This document shows, in pieces, positions 23,201 to 34,479 of a DNA stretch of 64,000 bases. Source of the stretch: Littorina saxatilis. Its lineage: Eukaryota; Mollusca; Gastropoda; Littorinimorpha; Littorinidae. The DNA lies in the NCBI RefSeq assembly GCF_037325665.1, contig NC_090253.1, forward strand, positions 43,519,553 to 43,583,552, given 5' to 3'. Within the stretch, counting starts at the first letter, position 1, and the number at the start of each line of letters is the position of its first letter. The notes under the pieces are model-generated. The model saw only the letters and a program-made list of their open reading frames with translations, searched no databases and was not told the DNA's origin. The translations under genes were made by a program, and so were the position numbers.

Positions 23201-24460
23201 CAACCTCAGCCAAGACAAACCTGCAGACCCTTGACCGTGTGCAAAACCAGGCCCTCCGACTCATCACCGGTGCAATGAAATCCACGCCCATCAAGGAAAT
23301 GGAGAAGCTTACCACCATCCAACCCCTCTGTCAGAGAAGAGAAGCCAAGACTATGGTACAGGCCGAGAAGCTCAAGTGCCTACCCGACCACCCCATGAAG
23401 CACAGACTGAGCAACCTCACCAAGAACCGGCTTAAACGGAGCAGTTTTGTACACGAGAGCAAGAGACTTTCTCGACAGTACAGGGAAGTCCTTCCACAGA
23501 ACACTCTACCTCTGACTCAAGAAGAAGAGGAAACCCCCAAGGCAACAGAGACACCAGGCATCCAGATCTGCACCAGTGTTCCACATGTTACCTCAGGAGA
23601 AGATCAGAATGACACAGCTCGACAGGCACTCACCTTAGCCCTGATCGACGAACAGTACCCAAAAGAGGCGTGGATCCATGTATACACCGATGGATCAGCA
23701 ACTAACGCCATGCTCAATGGAGGTGCAGGCATTCTCATCCAGTTCCCTGGGGGACATACAGCTACATCCAGCGTTGCCACTGGCAAACACTGCACAAACT
23801 ATAAAGCAGAAGCAGAAGCTCTCATGCAGGCCGCCTCCTTCGTTCAGGACTCCGCAGACCCTTGCTACCAAGTTGTCTTCCTCTCGGACGCCCTTTCAGT
23901 CCTTCAGGCCCTAGAGAACGACAAACTCCCACAGCTGGCCAAAGCATTACAGATGGTCAGACAAACCAGAAGAGTTGTCCTCCAGTGGATACCAGCACAC
24001 TGTGGGATACCAGGAAATGAAAGGGCAGATGAGCTGGCAAAAGAAGGAGCCGTGGAAGACCAACCTGAAAACAGTGTCAGCTTTAGTGAGCAGAAGACAA
24101 TCATCAAGGCATTGATGAGGCCAAGGACAAACAGAGATGACTACCACACAATGTCCAGAGAGCAGCAAGTCAACCTCATCAGGCTGCGTACTGGCCACAA
24201 CAGGCTCAATGCTCACATGAACCGAAAGTTCAAGCTGGCGCCATCACCAACCTGTGCCTGCGGTCAAGAGGACCAAACAGCGGAACACATCTTACAGCGA
24301 TGTCCCTTACTAGATGAGGAACGAAAAGAAGTGTGGCCGTCACCAACTCCCTTGCAGACCAAACTATACGGCAGTCGACAGGAGTTGGAGAAAACGACAA
24401 CATTTATCACCAGTGCTGGACTGATTGTGTAACCTCTGCGAACGCCAAGAAGAAGAAGAA
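20289..24460 (+). mobile_element. Full-length LINE, I superfamily (Ingi-like), intact
   Basis: The 4.17 kb element is flanked by the 10-bp target duplication GTCCTTAAAT (20279-20288 and 24461-24470). It has a ~240-bp 5' leader containing GGGGCGACCACCCCC, one long ORF, a short 3' UTR and an (AAG)n tail. The 5' truncation typical of LINEs is absent. A clean duplication and open frame imply recent retrotransposition. A single ORF carrying endonuclease, RT and RNase H fits Ingi-like members of the I superfamily. I cannot exclude Nimb or I clades without a tree. Confidence 0.93.
20530..24432 (+). CDS. LINE ORF2-type protein: APE endonuclease, RT, RNase H
   Basis: 1300 residues from the first ATG of the frame. 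An N-terminal basic, Pro-rich stretch (~1-90) precedes an apurinic-endonuclease-like domain (HWNAES near 96, QETHL near 124, GDFNSH near 218, SDHRP near 295). The reverse transcriptase runs from ~490 to 830 (KSPGPDGITNEML near 531, YADD at ~753). The RNase H is at ~1045-1175, with TDGS near 1052, KAEAEAL near 1095, SDALSV near 1120 and AHCGIPGNERADELA near 1156, so all acidic catalytic positions are present. The C-terminal finger CACGQ...HILQRC is near 1243-1257. The product would nick target DNA and copy its own RNA in place. No separate ORF1 (gag-like) frame lies upstream, unlike the canonical I factor. No stops or frameshifts are visible. Confidence 0.94.
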   Translation: MLKTEDPGRTAHSNKPRVHALTQMMTQSTSTDGNGARPLRTPQGGAASGPMPQRDPAPTTGGPSRPSCHARGHRRKVTGTTTTRKKPSQQRPFQVMHWNAESILNKKTELEHILHEKNINICCIQETHLTPQKSFKVRGYQCLRSDRTDRSKGGILTLIRNNINACLIETHMEDSEYQVIRIQTKTSEFHLVNFYCPNDRHLALDTIPAKASNFIVVGDFNSHSQSWGYDHLDRRGEEVENWQDDKGLILLNSPFDCPTFYSRRWHTTSTPDLAFCTEDMHQLTSREVGEQLGGSDHRPVFLTLGMESCTEASFPRWNYKRANWFLFRHRTSELTKDIRVEGRDINMVAKDFNMSILRAARESIPRGARRDYKPYWSNELQELDDDLADARREAEVNPSQNNNIRLQEAKAKFLKKKLQARRRSWQEKTSSLNLEKDGRKLWRLTKQLNDENTSRGKIALEENGKVLTGKHAANQFAESYAAESNLHVSPEKQREARREKRERPARQSTVDAMSQPLTLHELHSALKKSKAKKSPGPDGITNEMLTHLGSAAENKLLEVFNSSWQEGSLPQLWREAIMIPILKKGKDPKKATSYRPISLTSCVVKTLERIVNERLRWYLESRNLLAPEQAGFRQFRSTEDQVTYLAQEVEDAFQEQKLVFVTWIDLQKAFDKVWKDGLLVKLLRKGVSSNMYQWIRSYLYNRRARVNVDQTKSKKFLLRHGVPQGGVLSPTLFLLFIDDLVSEMPKGIKAALYADDLVIWCKEEHASTATYRMQQAADRLNAWAEDWCVSINKEKSSTTLFTLSPKQKAGTIRLGGTPLREDEEATYLGVTFDRRQTWKPHIAQAETKARRKLAILRKLAGTTWGANEKILKTVYQGTIRPHLEYGSTAWSTSAKTNLQTLDRVQNQALRLITGAMKSTPIKEMEKLTTIQPLCQRREAKTMVQAEKLKCLPDHPMKHRLSNLTKNRLKRSSFVHESKRLSRQYREVLPQNTLPLTQEEEETPKATETPGIQICTSVPHVTSGEDQNDTARQALTLALIDEQYPKEAWIHVYTDGSATNAMLNGGAGILIQFPGGHTATSSVATGKHCTNYKAEAEALMQAASFVQDSADPCYQVVFLSDALSVLQALENDKLPQLAKALQMVRQTRRVVLQWIPAHCGIPGNERADELAKEGAVEDQPENSVSFSEQKTIIKALMRPRTNRDDYHTMSREQQVNLIRLRTGHNRLNAHMNRKFKLAPSPTCACGQEDQTAEHILQRCPLLDEERKEVWPSPTPLQTKLYGSRQELEKTTTFITSAGLIV

Positions 24461-24470
24461 GTCCTTAAAT

Positions 24471-25430
24471 AATTTCACTTCTTAATTTTACCAGGAAACA
24501 ACATTTCAGTCTTGAGTATATGTCGAGGGGGAAATATGTACACAGACGAAAGATGAAATCGTGACACCGGCAGGGTATCTCGGCTGCCTACTTGAGTGAG
24601 TAACAGAACAGGTCGACAAAAGACAGTCAAGTATGTAATGAGCCAATGTGTCAAGTTCTGAATTCTTCTCATACCACTGTCCGCTGGGCAGATTCACTTG
24701 AACTTGAAGCAGCTTGTCTGGATACATCGTCCTCCCTCAAGATCGTAAAATGCCCAATTAAGTACTTGAGATAACAATGGCCGCCCCCGCTTTCAGTCTC
24801 ATGCACTGAGCTAGTCTGATTAAACAGCTTTCTAAAGGTTGCGGCCGTCTATGTGAAACGTGTTTTTCCTTTGTGTTCCACTGCTTGTGACCCATTGTTT
24901 CGCTATACTGACTCAAAAGTTGAGTCTAAAAGAATGTGTATCCCTTGAACTGAGTTAGGGCTGACATTGTGACTATTGGAAAGACCCGCCATCTTTGGCC
25001 GGTCCGTTTCCATTCCAATCATGGTCTCGACAATCAAGTAATCTGTGCATGTGTACATGGAGTACAATAAGTGATAACGTCTCATGTGGAACAACTGAAA
25101 ACAACTTACCTTCGAGTTGATTACGATGAATATTTTAGTCCTGAAAGTGTTCATCAAAGTTGAAAACCAAATTTGGGATACACAAAGTCGACCGTGGCCA
25201 TCACCGGAGAACACTGTCGGTTAGTAACGCGTCTTTTTTTGGGAGGGAAAGTTTCGCACTCGCAAATCCATTTAACTCAGCAAATTCCTTGAAACAATAT
25301 GCATTTATGTTATACTCTTTTCGTCTTACACAATTAGTGAACCTCTATGTTTGACCGAACATTAATTGAATAGAATATTACGAAACTAAAAATGCAGGTG
25401 AAAACACCGAAATGATTGACAAAGTTTCGA
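24471..25430. other. No recognisable gene
   Basis: Unremarkable mixed sequence; no exon or repeat end supported. Confidence 0.45.
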
Positions 25431-25496
25431 CGTTGTCTCTCTCTGTCTCTCTCTGACTCTCTCTGTCTCCCTCTCTCCCCTCTGTCTCCCTCTCTG

Positions 25497-25533
<37 letters not shown>

Positions 25534-25564
25534 GTCTCTGTCTGTCTCTCTGTCTGTCTGTCTC

Positions 25565-25654
<90 letters not shown>

Positions 25655-25655
25655 C
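25431..25655. repeat. (TCTG)n/(TC)n compound microsatellite
   Basis: CTCTCTGTCTCTCTC units grade into a pure (GTCT)n core and back to (TC)n. Confidence 0.9.
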
Positions 25656-26300
25656 CGACCCCCAGCCCCAATTTTTGGAAGGTTAGAAACTAGAGGACGT
25701 ACATTTCTGTACAGTCACCATAAAATCTTCATCATGAATGCAAAAATGTTAACAAAATCGGCAAACCATAAAAGAACATGAAAAAAGGAAAGAGGTGCAT
25801 TTAAAGGCTGTTGCATGGGTACTGGCTCTCAAAATCCGTTCAGCAGAATGAGTTCGCATGTAACTGAAACTATTCTTAAAAGTTACTTGGTGATTTTAAA
25901 AGCTTGATAACACAAGTCCCATGATTTTAGACATGCTACAATGCCTTTAATCGAAGAAAGTTTGCGTTCTTGGCTGAGTCAATGCAGCTGGCTCGAAAAT
26001 TACCTCCCTTGGACGCGTGACGCCATAGCGGAATCGGCCGGGTGGAACGGCGCTCTCTTATGCCGTGCAATGGGCGCAATCGGGTAGTCTAGTCATGTCC
26101 TCAAGAATACTTCAAAGGTAGGTCAAGAGAAACTAAGGACGGGGTGCGAGGGTGACTTCTCCCAGGTTATAACATTTCAAACAATGAATAACGGAGTTCA
26201 TAACATGTATTCTGCTCCCTTCCTGCTTTTTCAGGTGTAATTCCCACTTGAACCCTGTTTTAGTTCAACTTATTGGCAGATATATTGTCACGCGCCGAGG
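25656..26300. other. No recognisable gene
   Basis: Nothing recognised. Confidence 0.45.
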
Positions 26301-26435
26301 GACACAAACACACTCACACACACACACACACACACGCACGCACGCACACACACACACACACATACACACAGCCACCCACAAACACACATACACAAACTGA
26401 TGTGACGGACACACACACACATACACAAACTGATG

Positions 26436-26498
<63 letters not shown>

Positions 26499-26537
26499 CA
26501 CGTGTACACACACACGCACACTAACACGTACGTGTAA

Positions 26538-26600
<63 letters not shown>
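26301..26600. repeat. (CA)n microsatellite with interruptions
   Basis: Long CA tracts, interrupted twice by AAACTGATGTGACGGACAC or AAACTGATGTCACAC and by ACACGTGTACACAC. The internal duplication shows unequal exchange or slippage. Confidence 0.9.
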
Positions 26601-26602
<2 letters not shown>

Positions 26603-27014
26603 CACGTATAGACAATCACAGAGATTAGGTTCATGTATTCTGCCCCCCTCTCGCCAATTTACAAAATACAACAAGAGGTTTGATGAGCACAGTAGATCAA
26701 CTTTAAACGTACACAATTATATTTTTAGCATTACTTTTCAATTCTCGTTGATGCATTAATGATGCCAGAAATTGTAACCGGACGCATTTGGAACGCCAAA
26801 TTAAGCAATCAAATACATTGCGCGGTACATCGGCGCTTAATTTCTTAACGTCTGACTGAGTCATTTGTTATTCGGTGATAGTTTCGCACATATCTATCTC
26901 CTGTATTTGAAAATCTGTTCACCTTACGTAATGTTCAAAGGTTTTATATATATATATATATACATTTCTTTGATAAACGATACGAAACCGTGCAGGTGAA
27001 AAATTGGTAATGAC
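26601..27014. other. No recognisable gene
   Basis: AT-rich with a short TA run (~26946-26962). Confidence 0.45.
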
Positions 27015-27593
27015 TGACGTAGGATTTACGTTGTGGATTTCACGTTGAGGGCACGTTGGCGATCAATCAAACCCCAACGTTGTGTGTTTACGTTGAAACT
27101 ACGTTGTAGGAACGTTTGTTGTATCAAACTAACTTTTGTTTTTATATCACGTGAATTTCACGTGAAAATCACGTGAGTATACCAACGTTGTTCGAACACC
27201 AGAAAATCACAATAATACAACGTCGATTTTACGTTGCTTTTTAAGGTGGAATCCACGTGAAATTTACGTTATGTACCAACGTGTAAAAAACAAAAAAACA
27301 CAACTGTAACGCAACGTTGCTTTCACGTTGTGTTTTTTGGTTGGATCCACGTAAATTTCACGTAATCTTCGCAACATTTGTAAGACACCAAAATGCAACG
27401 TGAAATTCACGTAAAATTTACGTTGTATTACAACGTCGAAAGAACACCAAAATCTCACAATGACACAACGTTGGTTTTACGTTGCGTTTTTTGGTTGGCT
27501 CAACGTAAATTTCACGTAAAGTTCGCAACGTTGCTAATGACACGAAAAATTCACATTTTCGCAACGTCGTATTCACGTTGTGTGTTTGCTGGG
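27015..27593. mobile_element. ACGTT-rich arm with TGTTTGCTGGG end (right)
   Basis: Dense degenerate AACGTT, ACGTGAA and CACGTTG words, with near-repeats such as TTACGTTGCGTTTTTTGGTT, end in GTATTCACGTTGTG and TGTTTGCTGGG. It faces the block at 11861-12340 as an inverted repeat, as the other end of a TIR element should. Confidence 0.7.
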
Positions 27594-27821
27594 AAAGTAA
27601 CAGACGGCAGACGACACAAGGGGGATAACCCCGCATCCCTTTTGTCTCATTTGTTTTGTAATGTGTTGTCTTTCTCTTTGTATAGTAAGTCCAGTCTCTT
27701 TCCGTCACTGTATAGTTATTTTCTACCCTGACAAAAAAACAAACAAAAAAAAAATCCCTACCTATTCCTATACCCTATTTTTGTAGCCATGTTACCAGAA
27801 ACATACAACTTTTTTTTGGCC
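27594..27821. mobile_element. Right half of the split MITE
   Basis: Ends CCATGTTACCAGAAACATAC, AACTTTTTTTTGGCC. This is the inverse of the 11728 start and equals the other end type of the MITE at 486-777. It directly abuts the CCCAGCAAACA-ended block. Confidence 0.65.
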
Positions 27822-29934
27822 TTTGCAGTCATTTTTATCAACGGTAAAGTTTAATTGAGTGACATGATCTGACGGAGTGAGCTGCGAAAGTGTGCATTAT
27901 TTGGTCATGTTTTCAGAAGCAAGGAAAAAGAAGAACTTTTTCACGACATAGCACCAATATACTGGCGGTAGGAAGAAAAATGTATTAAAAAAAATTCACA
28001 GACACCAGAGACGGTAAAGGGAGGCAATCGTTTCCACTGCCAGTTTGCTAAATAGGCCAGAAAGGATGAGTTGTTTCCCATGAACCGTTTTCTACCTGGA
28101 AGTGTGTTTCCAACCCCACCCAAAAGTGTGTTGGTGTCTCAAAGAGCAAAACTTTTCCCGAAATCCAATAATATACCAATTTCTTTGAAAATATTTGGAT
28201 TATGTGTTAAATTTACCCTCGTACATGTTATGTTAATTAGAAACATTTAAGAATCAAATATTTCACAAAAGCAAACCAATTTAATGTAAGTGCATCAGAT
28301 ATTTAATGATATTTTTTGGAAATGTGTCAAAATTCGGCAAAATTCGGTGTGTTTCTATTGACTTGTTTCCTCTTGAAGTTTGCCTGATTGGCACACGTGT
28401 GTAGGGTGTGGTCGGTATGTTAGAGGCGGTATAAACGTAGACAACTTTCTTATATCTCGGATACAAAATCCATGGTATATTCCAGAATTATACTTTTATA
28501 GCCTTATGGAAGCAGTTCTCAGCAAGACTCAGTAATCGATCATTACGTATACGTTTTTGATTTGGTTTAAACAAGTTTCTTCAGTAAATTTTTGATTTGA
28601 CACATTGATCAGCCGATCGACCGTTATATAGTCTTGACATGTAAGAGATGTTCTGACAAAACATTTGTAGCCATATATTTTGATCCATACATATTTTCAT
28701 TTTAGGCCCAACTGACCTATTGTTCTCTGGGTCTGGGAACAAGACACCTAAACTGGAAATGATCGACATCGCATTAAGTGAAAGGTGAGGAAAGATTTGA
28801 GGTTTGGACAAAATCGGGATATTTCCAAAAACATTGTGCTGCACTCTTCAAACGTTAGGCAACGTTACGTACAGACCAAATTAATTTAAAAACAAAAATA
28901 AAAGAAATATTAGGAGGGAGGTCAGGGATGCGCATACACTCGATGCCGCCAATTAAGTAGACACTCTTGCTTGCGAATTCACAAGTACTGAAACACTCGC
29001 TCCTCAGGCGTATAGCTAATTTGTCATTTCTGAAAAAGCAGTTTTCAGAATTCAACTGATAGTAGCTATTTCACTTCAACATTATTGTGAAATTCATCAA
29101 AATATTTTGTTGTGTTTTGGGTAATTTCTGCAAGGCAATTTGTATGTGTATTACCCACCGAGTAAATGTAGATTTGGCAGTCGGTGCAGTAAAACTATGG
29201 TGAAGGACTTGCAAATACTTTCAGTAGTATTTTTGGTGATACAAGTAATGTACTTTCAAAGGCACAACTGATTACGAAAGGAAGGCTTTCCTACTTGTCT
29301 TTATGTTGTTAGTTGAAGCAGGAGGTAAAGTGTGGAGAGATGCAAGATATGTACCAGCTATTTGGTAGCCAGTAGTACTGACCACGATTTTGTGTCATTA
29401 TTTCAGTTCATTCTGTGGCTGATAGTTTGTGACACTCACCTGTGCTACGTACATCTCACTGGCTTCGATCATCACACTCAGAGCGTGACACTACAGGCAT
29501 CATGATGACATCTACTTGAGTCACAGGGGCTGCTTGGCTGTGTTGAAAACTACAGTATAGTTCTTCTAAGTTCTAGAGACAAGTGACACTTCTGCCCAGG
29601 ATGCAAGCATCAACGTTGTCGCAGGTATGAAAAGAACACCACCACCATATATACAAAAACAAGGAACGACTTAAAGGTACACTCAGCTTCACGTAAACCA
29701 TCAGTTTTTGGTCACAGACACTGTCATGCTTTTACACACAGTACAAACACCCTTTCGTTTAAACACTCATCGCTTGAGTACATCCTAGGTGCCCTCCGTA
29801 ATGAGCGAGCATTTGTCAAAGAATTTATTTTTGCATGGCCATGGAGACACTCAACATACTGCGGTTATCTACATAAAAGCCTAATGGCAGTTAAATTAAC
29901 TGATCTAACATGAATATATTGCCTGGCCACATTG
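27822..29934. other. No recognisable gene
   Basis: About 2.1 kb of AT-rich sequence without a supported exon, repeat end or RNA gene. It may be unique intronic or intergenic DNA. Confidence 0.4.
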
Positions 29935-30290
29935 AAATAGCCACAATTGCTGAGTGGATATTGTTGGTCCATTAAGATCACACCTTCTGTTTGGAATTAT
30001 GATTCTTTATAACAAATATATGATATATTGTCTACATTAAAGGAGTGCCTGCATGGCCACATCATAGTAGATAGCCAAAGTTGCTGAGTGGATATTGTTG
30101 GTCCATTAATATCACACCTTCTGTTTGGGAATATGATTGTTTGTAACTTGAATGGAATACATTCCATGGACGCCCTACCATAGCCACAGTTGCTGAGTGT
30201 ATATTGTTGGTCACTTAAAGACCACACCTTACTGCATGGGAAAATGATTCTTCATAACTTAAAAGGAATATATAGCTATTCTGATGAACA
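29935..30290. repeat. ~110-bp satellite units, block 1
   Basis: About three degenerate units of AGCCACAGTTGCTGAGTG, ATTGTTGGTCCATTAA, ATCACACCTT, TTGGGAATATGATTCTTT, starting near 29938, 30072 and 30181. They continue at 31615-31929 and 33411-34445, so one array was broken by insertions. Confidence 0.8.
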
Positions 30291-30818
30291 CGTGGGGGAA
30301 TTCGGGGGCTGTGATTGGATGGACTCTTCCGATCATCAAAGCATAATGCAACGGAAGTCGGCCATTTTTCTCAATATCCAAAAGCATATTGTCAATAACA
30401 AAGACGCATGGTTCCGGTTTCTTCCACGTGTATAAAGTACACACATACCTCACCAGGTTTGTTTCTGTGACAAGTCGACATACGATGCCATTTGCTTTGT
30501 GTGTGTTTTTGTTGTTGCTTACTGTACATGACATACATTACGTGTAAAATCCATTTCTTTAACAGGCAACAAACCTTGCAAATTTCCAGAAGCTGCAATC
30601 TGAAGCGACCTATCTCTGATTCTAGCAGACGATCTCTCCAATGTTTAACACAAAATCAGCAAACTCTCCTGTCACATAGAACGTCCATTGTATAGTGCAA
30701 TGTTGAAATGAAGTTACCGGTCTGAAACATTTAGTCGTTTCTTCTGAAACAATCCTTGTTCTCTTATCATCTACAGATTTACCGCAGTCTTCACCACGCG
30801 AATTCCCAACATAAGTCA
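30291..30818. other. No recognisable gene
   Basis: No supported feature. Confidence 0.4.
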
Positions 30819-31155
30819 CAGGGGCCAATCAGTTGATTTTATGGGGGGGGGGGGTTTCCAAAAGTATATTGTGAAGATATGGGTGTGAAGGCGCGAAGAG
30901 CCGAGCTTGCTAGGGGGGTCCGGGGGCATGCCCCCCCGGAAAATTTTGAAAAAAAGGATGCAAAATGGTGCAATCTGGTGCATTCTGAGGATGATCATTA
31001 CCAGTTTCAGGCAGCAGATTTTGTCACTGATTAATACCCCAAAAATTAAAACTCAACCCAAAAAAACACACAAAAATATTTTTATTTTTGGGCTGGGGGG
31101 GGGGGGGGTTCCGGAAACCCCAGAATCCCCCCCCCCCCCCCCTCGTCCGCCCCTG
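30819..31155. mobile_element. MITE with CAGGGGC ends, 5-bp target duplication
   Basis: Starts CAGGGGCCAATCAG and ends GTCCGCCCCTG, flanked by AGTCA at 30814-30818 and 31156-31160. It has long internal G and C runs near both ends (~30843, ~31087, ~31125) and CCGGGGGCATGCCCCCCCGG. It is the same family as 60617-61026. Non-coding. Confidence 0.8.
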
Positions 31156-31430
31156 AGTCAGTCTTTCGAACATACAATATACGTAGGCAAGCATGATACG
31201 TCATGACGTCATATGATTCCTAGCATATTGACGTAATGCTAAACATCCGGTTATCTCGAGTTTTCTCCGTAATACATGTCCGTGGGTTTTTCAATGTTCG
31301 GTTATTTCCGTGGCTTCATGCGGAAAGGGAACCGTCGTCTGCAATCAACGACATGGACCATTCTGGTACTTGTTGCTGCCAAAAACATGATTTTAACACA
31401 GAATTTAATGTCAGAATAGCTATATAAACG

Positions 31431-31571
31431 CTATTGTGTTTTCATCGTAGCAATAGGGTCCGATATTTAGACTCGAACAAGTATAATGCGACTCGTCTTC
31501 GACTCGTCGGCATTATATACTTGTCTCGTCTAAATATCGGGCCCTATTGCTACGCTGAAAACACAATAACT
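31431..31571. mobile_element. Long near-perfect hairpin (palindromic mini-element)
   Basis: The arms are ~60 bases. The left has CTATTGTGTTTTCATCGTAG, CAATAGGGTCCGATATTTAG; the right is its reverse complement with few changes. The apex is GACTCGTCTTCGACTCGTC, a nine-base direct repeat. It belongs with the hairpins at 44683, 56337 and 57382 by architecture, not by sequence. Confidence 0.8.
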
Positions 31572-31614
31572 GTTAATATTGCCTTCATAGAAAAGAGAAA
31601 TTACCTGGCCTCCT

Positions 31615-31929
31615 TACAATAGCCAAAGATGTTGAGTGGAGCCTCTGGGTCCAGTAAGATCACACATTTTTGCTTGGGAATATGATCCATTTAGATCACA
31701 CCTTAACTGCTTGTGAGTATGATTCTTTGTAACATAAAAGGAACAGATTGCCTGGACGTCCTACAATAGCCACAGTTCCTGAGTGGACATTTTGGGCCCA
31801 GTAAGATCACACCATAGTGCTTGGGAATATGATTCTGTGTAACATAAATAGAATAGATTGCCTGAATACCCTACAATATCCACGGCCACAATTGCTGAGT
31901 GTATATTGTTAGTCCATTAAAATCCCACC
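31615..31929. repeat. ~110-bp satellite units, block 2
   Basis: Three diverged units (AGCCAAAGATGTTGAGTGG, AGCCACAGTTCCTGAGTGG, GGCCACAATTGCTGAGTG). Confidence 0.8.
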
Positions 31930-31933
31930 TTAA

Positions 31934-32069
31934 CCTTCGCCGTAGGTCACTAAAAACATTCTTTGCAGCACGTCGTGAGTACTTATGTAACCATACTTCT
32001 CAAAGAAGGAAAAACATGCACGGGTAAACAAAACAAAAACAAGGCACAACCACAACTCACACAAACGTA

Positions 32070-32163
<94 letters not shown>

Positions 32164-33406
32164 CACACACACACACACACACGATACAAAAAAAACAAAC
32201 AAGTCGCGTAAGGCGAAAATACAATATTTAGTCAAGTAGCTGTCGAACTCACAGAATGAAACTGAACGCAATGCCATTTTACTCGTAGCATCGTCAGGCC
32301 ACCGCTCATGGCAAAGGCAGTGAAATTGACAAGAAGAGCGGGGTAGTAGTTGCGCTAAGAAGGATAGCACGCTTTTTTGTACCTCTCTTTGTTTTAACTT
32401 TCTGAGCGTGTTTTTAATCCAAACATATCATATCTATATGTTTTTGGAATCAGGAACCGACAAGGAATAAGATGAAAGTGTTTTTAAATTGATTTGGACA
32501 ATTTAATTTTGATCATAATTTTTATATATTTAATTTTCAGAGCTTGTTTTTAATCCGAATATAACATATTTATATGTTTTTGGAATCAGCAAATGATGGA
32601 GAATAAGATAAACGTAAATTTGGATCGTTTTATAAATTTTTATTTTTTTTTTACAATTTTCCGATTTTTAATGACCAAAGTCATTAATTCATTTTTAAGC
32701 CACCAAGCTGAAATGCAATACCGAACCCCGGGCTTCGTCGAAGATTACTTGACCAAACTTTGAACCAATTTGGTTGAAAAATATGGGCGTGACAGTGCCG
32801 CCTCAACTTTCACGAAAAGCCGGATATGACGTCATCAAAGACATTTATCAAAAAAATGAAAAAAACGTTCGGGGATTTCATACCCAGGAACTCTCATGTC
32901 AAATTTCATAAAGATCGGTCTAGTAGTTTAGTCTGAATCGCTCTACACACACACACAGACAGACAGACAGACGCACATACACCACGACCCTCGTTTCGAT
33001 TCCCCCTCGATGTTAAAATATTTAGTCAAAACTTGACTAAATATAAAAAGGATGTAGAAGAAAAAATTACCCGCGGTTCTCAAACTCCCGCTCGAGTTCG
33101 CTGCTTGTTCCTTGAGCCATCTTGAAATAGATCAGAACTCTTCTCAGAAAGAGAACCAGAAAGTCACATTACACTGTTAGAAATATGGTTACATAAGTAC
33201 TCACGACGTGCTGCGAAGATAGTCGATGTTTGACCTTTGTTTATTTAATTACCTGTCAATCAATTTTAATGCGGGTTTAGGAGATAATAGATTTTTAGAT
33301 GTTTGAGGCATTTCCAAAAGCTCATTATAGAATTCCACCTAGTTTTCGAGATATTCGCAATTAAAGTCCGGACTGTTACTAAAGTACTCACGACCTACGG
33401 CGAAGG
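31934..33406. mobile_element. piggyBac-like TTAA element, non-autonomous
   Basis: The ends are CCTTCGCCGTAGGTC and its exact inverse GACCTACGGCGAAGG, each flanked by TTAA (31930-31933 and 33407-33410). A TTAA target is the hallmark of piggyBac. A second inverted pair, GCACGTCGTGAGTACTTATG near 31968 and its reverse near 33195-33215, lies inside. A family A copy (32199-33045) and a CA repeat account for most of the length, leaving ~620 bp. On the minus strand, ATG at 33120 opens MAQGTSSELEREFENRG before a possible splice donor, perhaps a relic first exon. Confidence 0.65.
32199..33045 (+). mobile_element. Family A copy 6
   Basis: ACAAGTCGCGTAAGGCG to AAAACTTGACTAAATATAA. TGACGTCA is at 32827-32834. 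The internal microsatellite is short here; a long (CA)n at 32070-32182 lies just outside the copy, within the surrounding TTAA element. Confidence 0.88.
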
Positions 33407-33410
33407 TTAA

Positions 33411-34445
33411 TGCGTGGGACATGATTCTTTATAACATACAAGGAATATATTGCGCACATAGAAGGAATATATTGCCTGCCTCCTTACAAAAGCCAACATT
33501 GCAGAGTGGAAATTCTGGGCCCAGTAAAAACACACCTTATTGCTTGCGAATATGATTCTTTGTAACTTGAAAGAAATATATTGCCTACGTAGAAGGAATA
33601 TATTGTCTAGCCACCTTAAAATAGCCACAGTGGCTGAATGGAAATTAGGGGTACAGTAAGATCACACATTATAGCTTGGTAATATGATCCATTAAGATCA
33701 CACCTTACTGCTTGTAAATATGATTCTTTGTAACATAAAAGAAACAGATTGCCTGGACGTCCTACAATAGCCACAGTTCCTGAGTCGACATTTTGGGGCT
33801 CATTAAGAACACTCCATATTGCTTACGAATATGAGTGTTTGTAACTTGAAAGGAATACATTGCATGGACGCCCTAAAATAACAACAGTTTGCTAAGTGAA
33901 CTTTTTTGGTTCATTAAGATCACACCTTACTGCTTGGGACCATGATTCTTTGTAACATTAAAGGAATAGATTGTATGGACGCCCTAAAATAGCCACAGTT
34001 GCTGATTGGGAATTGTTTGTCCATTAAGATCACACCTTACTGTTTGTGAATATGAATCTTTGTAACATAAAAGGAGTAGATTTCCTGGCCGCCATTTAAT
34101 AGCCACAGTTGCTGGAACCTCTGGGCCCATTAAGACCACACCATATTGCTTGCGAATATGATTTTTTGTAGCTTGAATTAAATACATTGCATGGACACCC
34201 TAACATTGCCAAATTTGCTGTGTGGGAATAGCTGGTTCATTAAAATCACACCTTTCTGCTTGGGATCATGATTCTTTAGAACATAAAAAGAATATATTTC
34301 CTTCATGGACGCCCTAAGATAGCCACGGTTGCTGAGTTGCTATTGTTTGTCCGTTTAGATCACGTCCTACAGCTTGGGAACGTGATTCTGTGTTACACGA
34401 AAGGAATACTATTGCCTAGCCGCCTTTAAATAGCCACAGCTGCTA
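33411..34445. repeat. ~110-bp satellite units, block 3
   Basis: About nine degenerate units, with starts near 33489, 33612, 33769, 33880, 33991, 34100, 34205, 34320 and 34433. The array ends immediately before the 33-bp minisatellite. Confidence 0.8.
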
Positions 34446-34479
34446 AGTTGGCTTTTTGAAGATGTATATATCTTGAAAG

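Noticed and set aside
22273-23318. Antisense frames over the LINE ORF
   Set aside because: Shadows of a well-supported coding strand.
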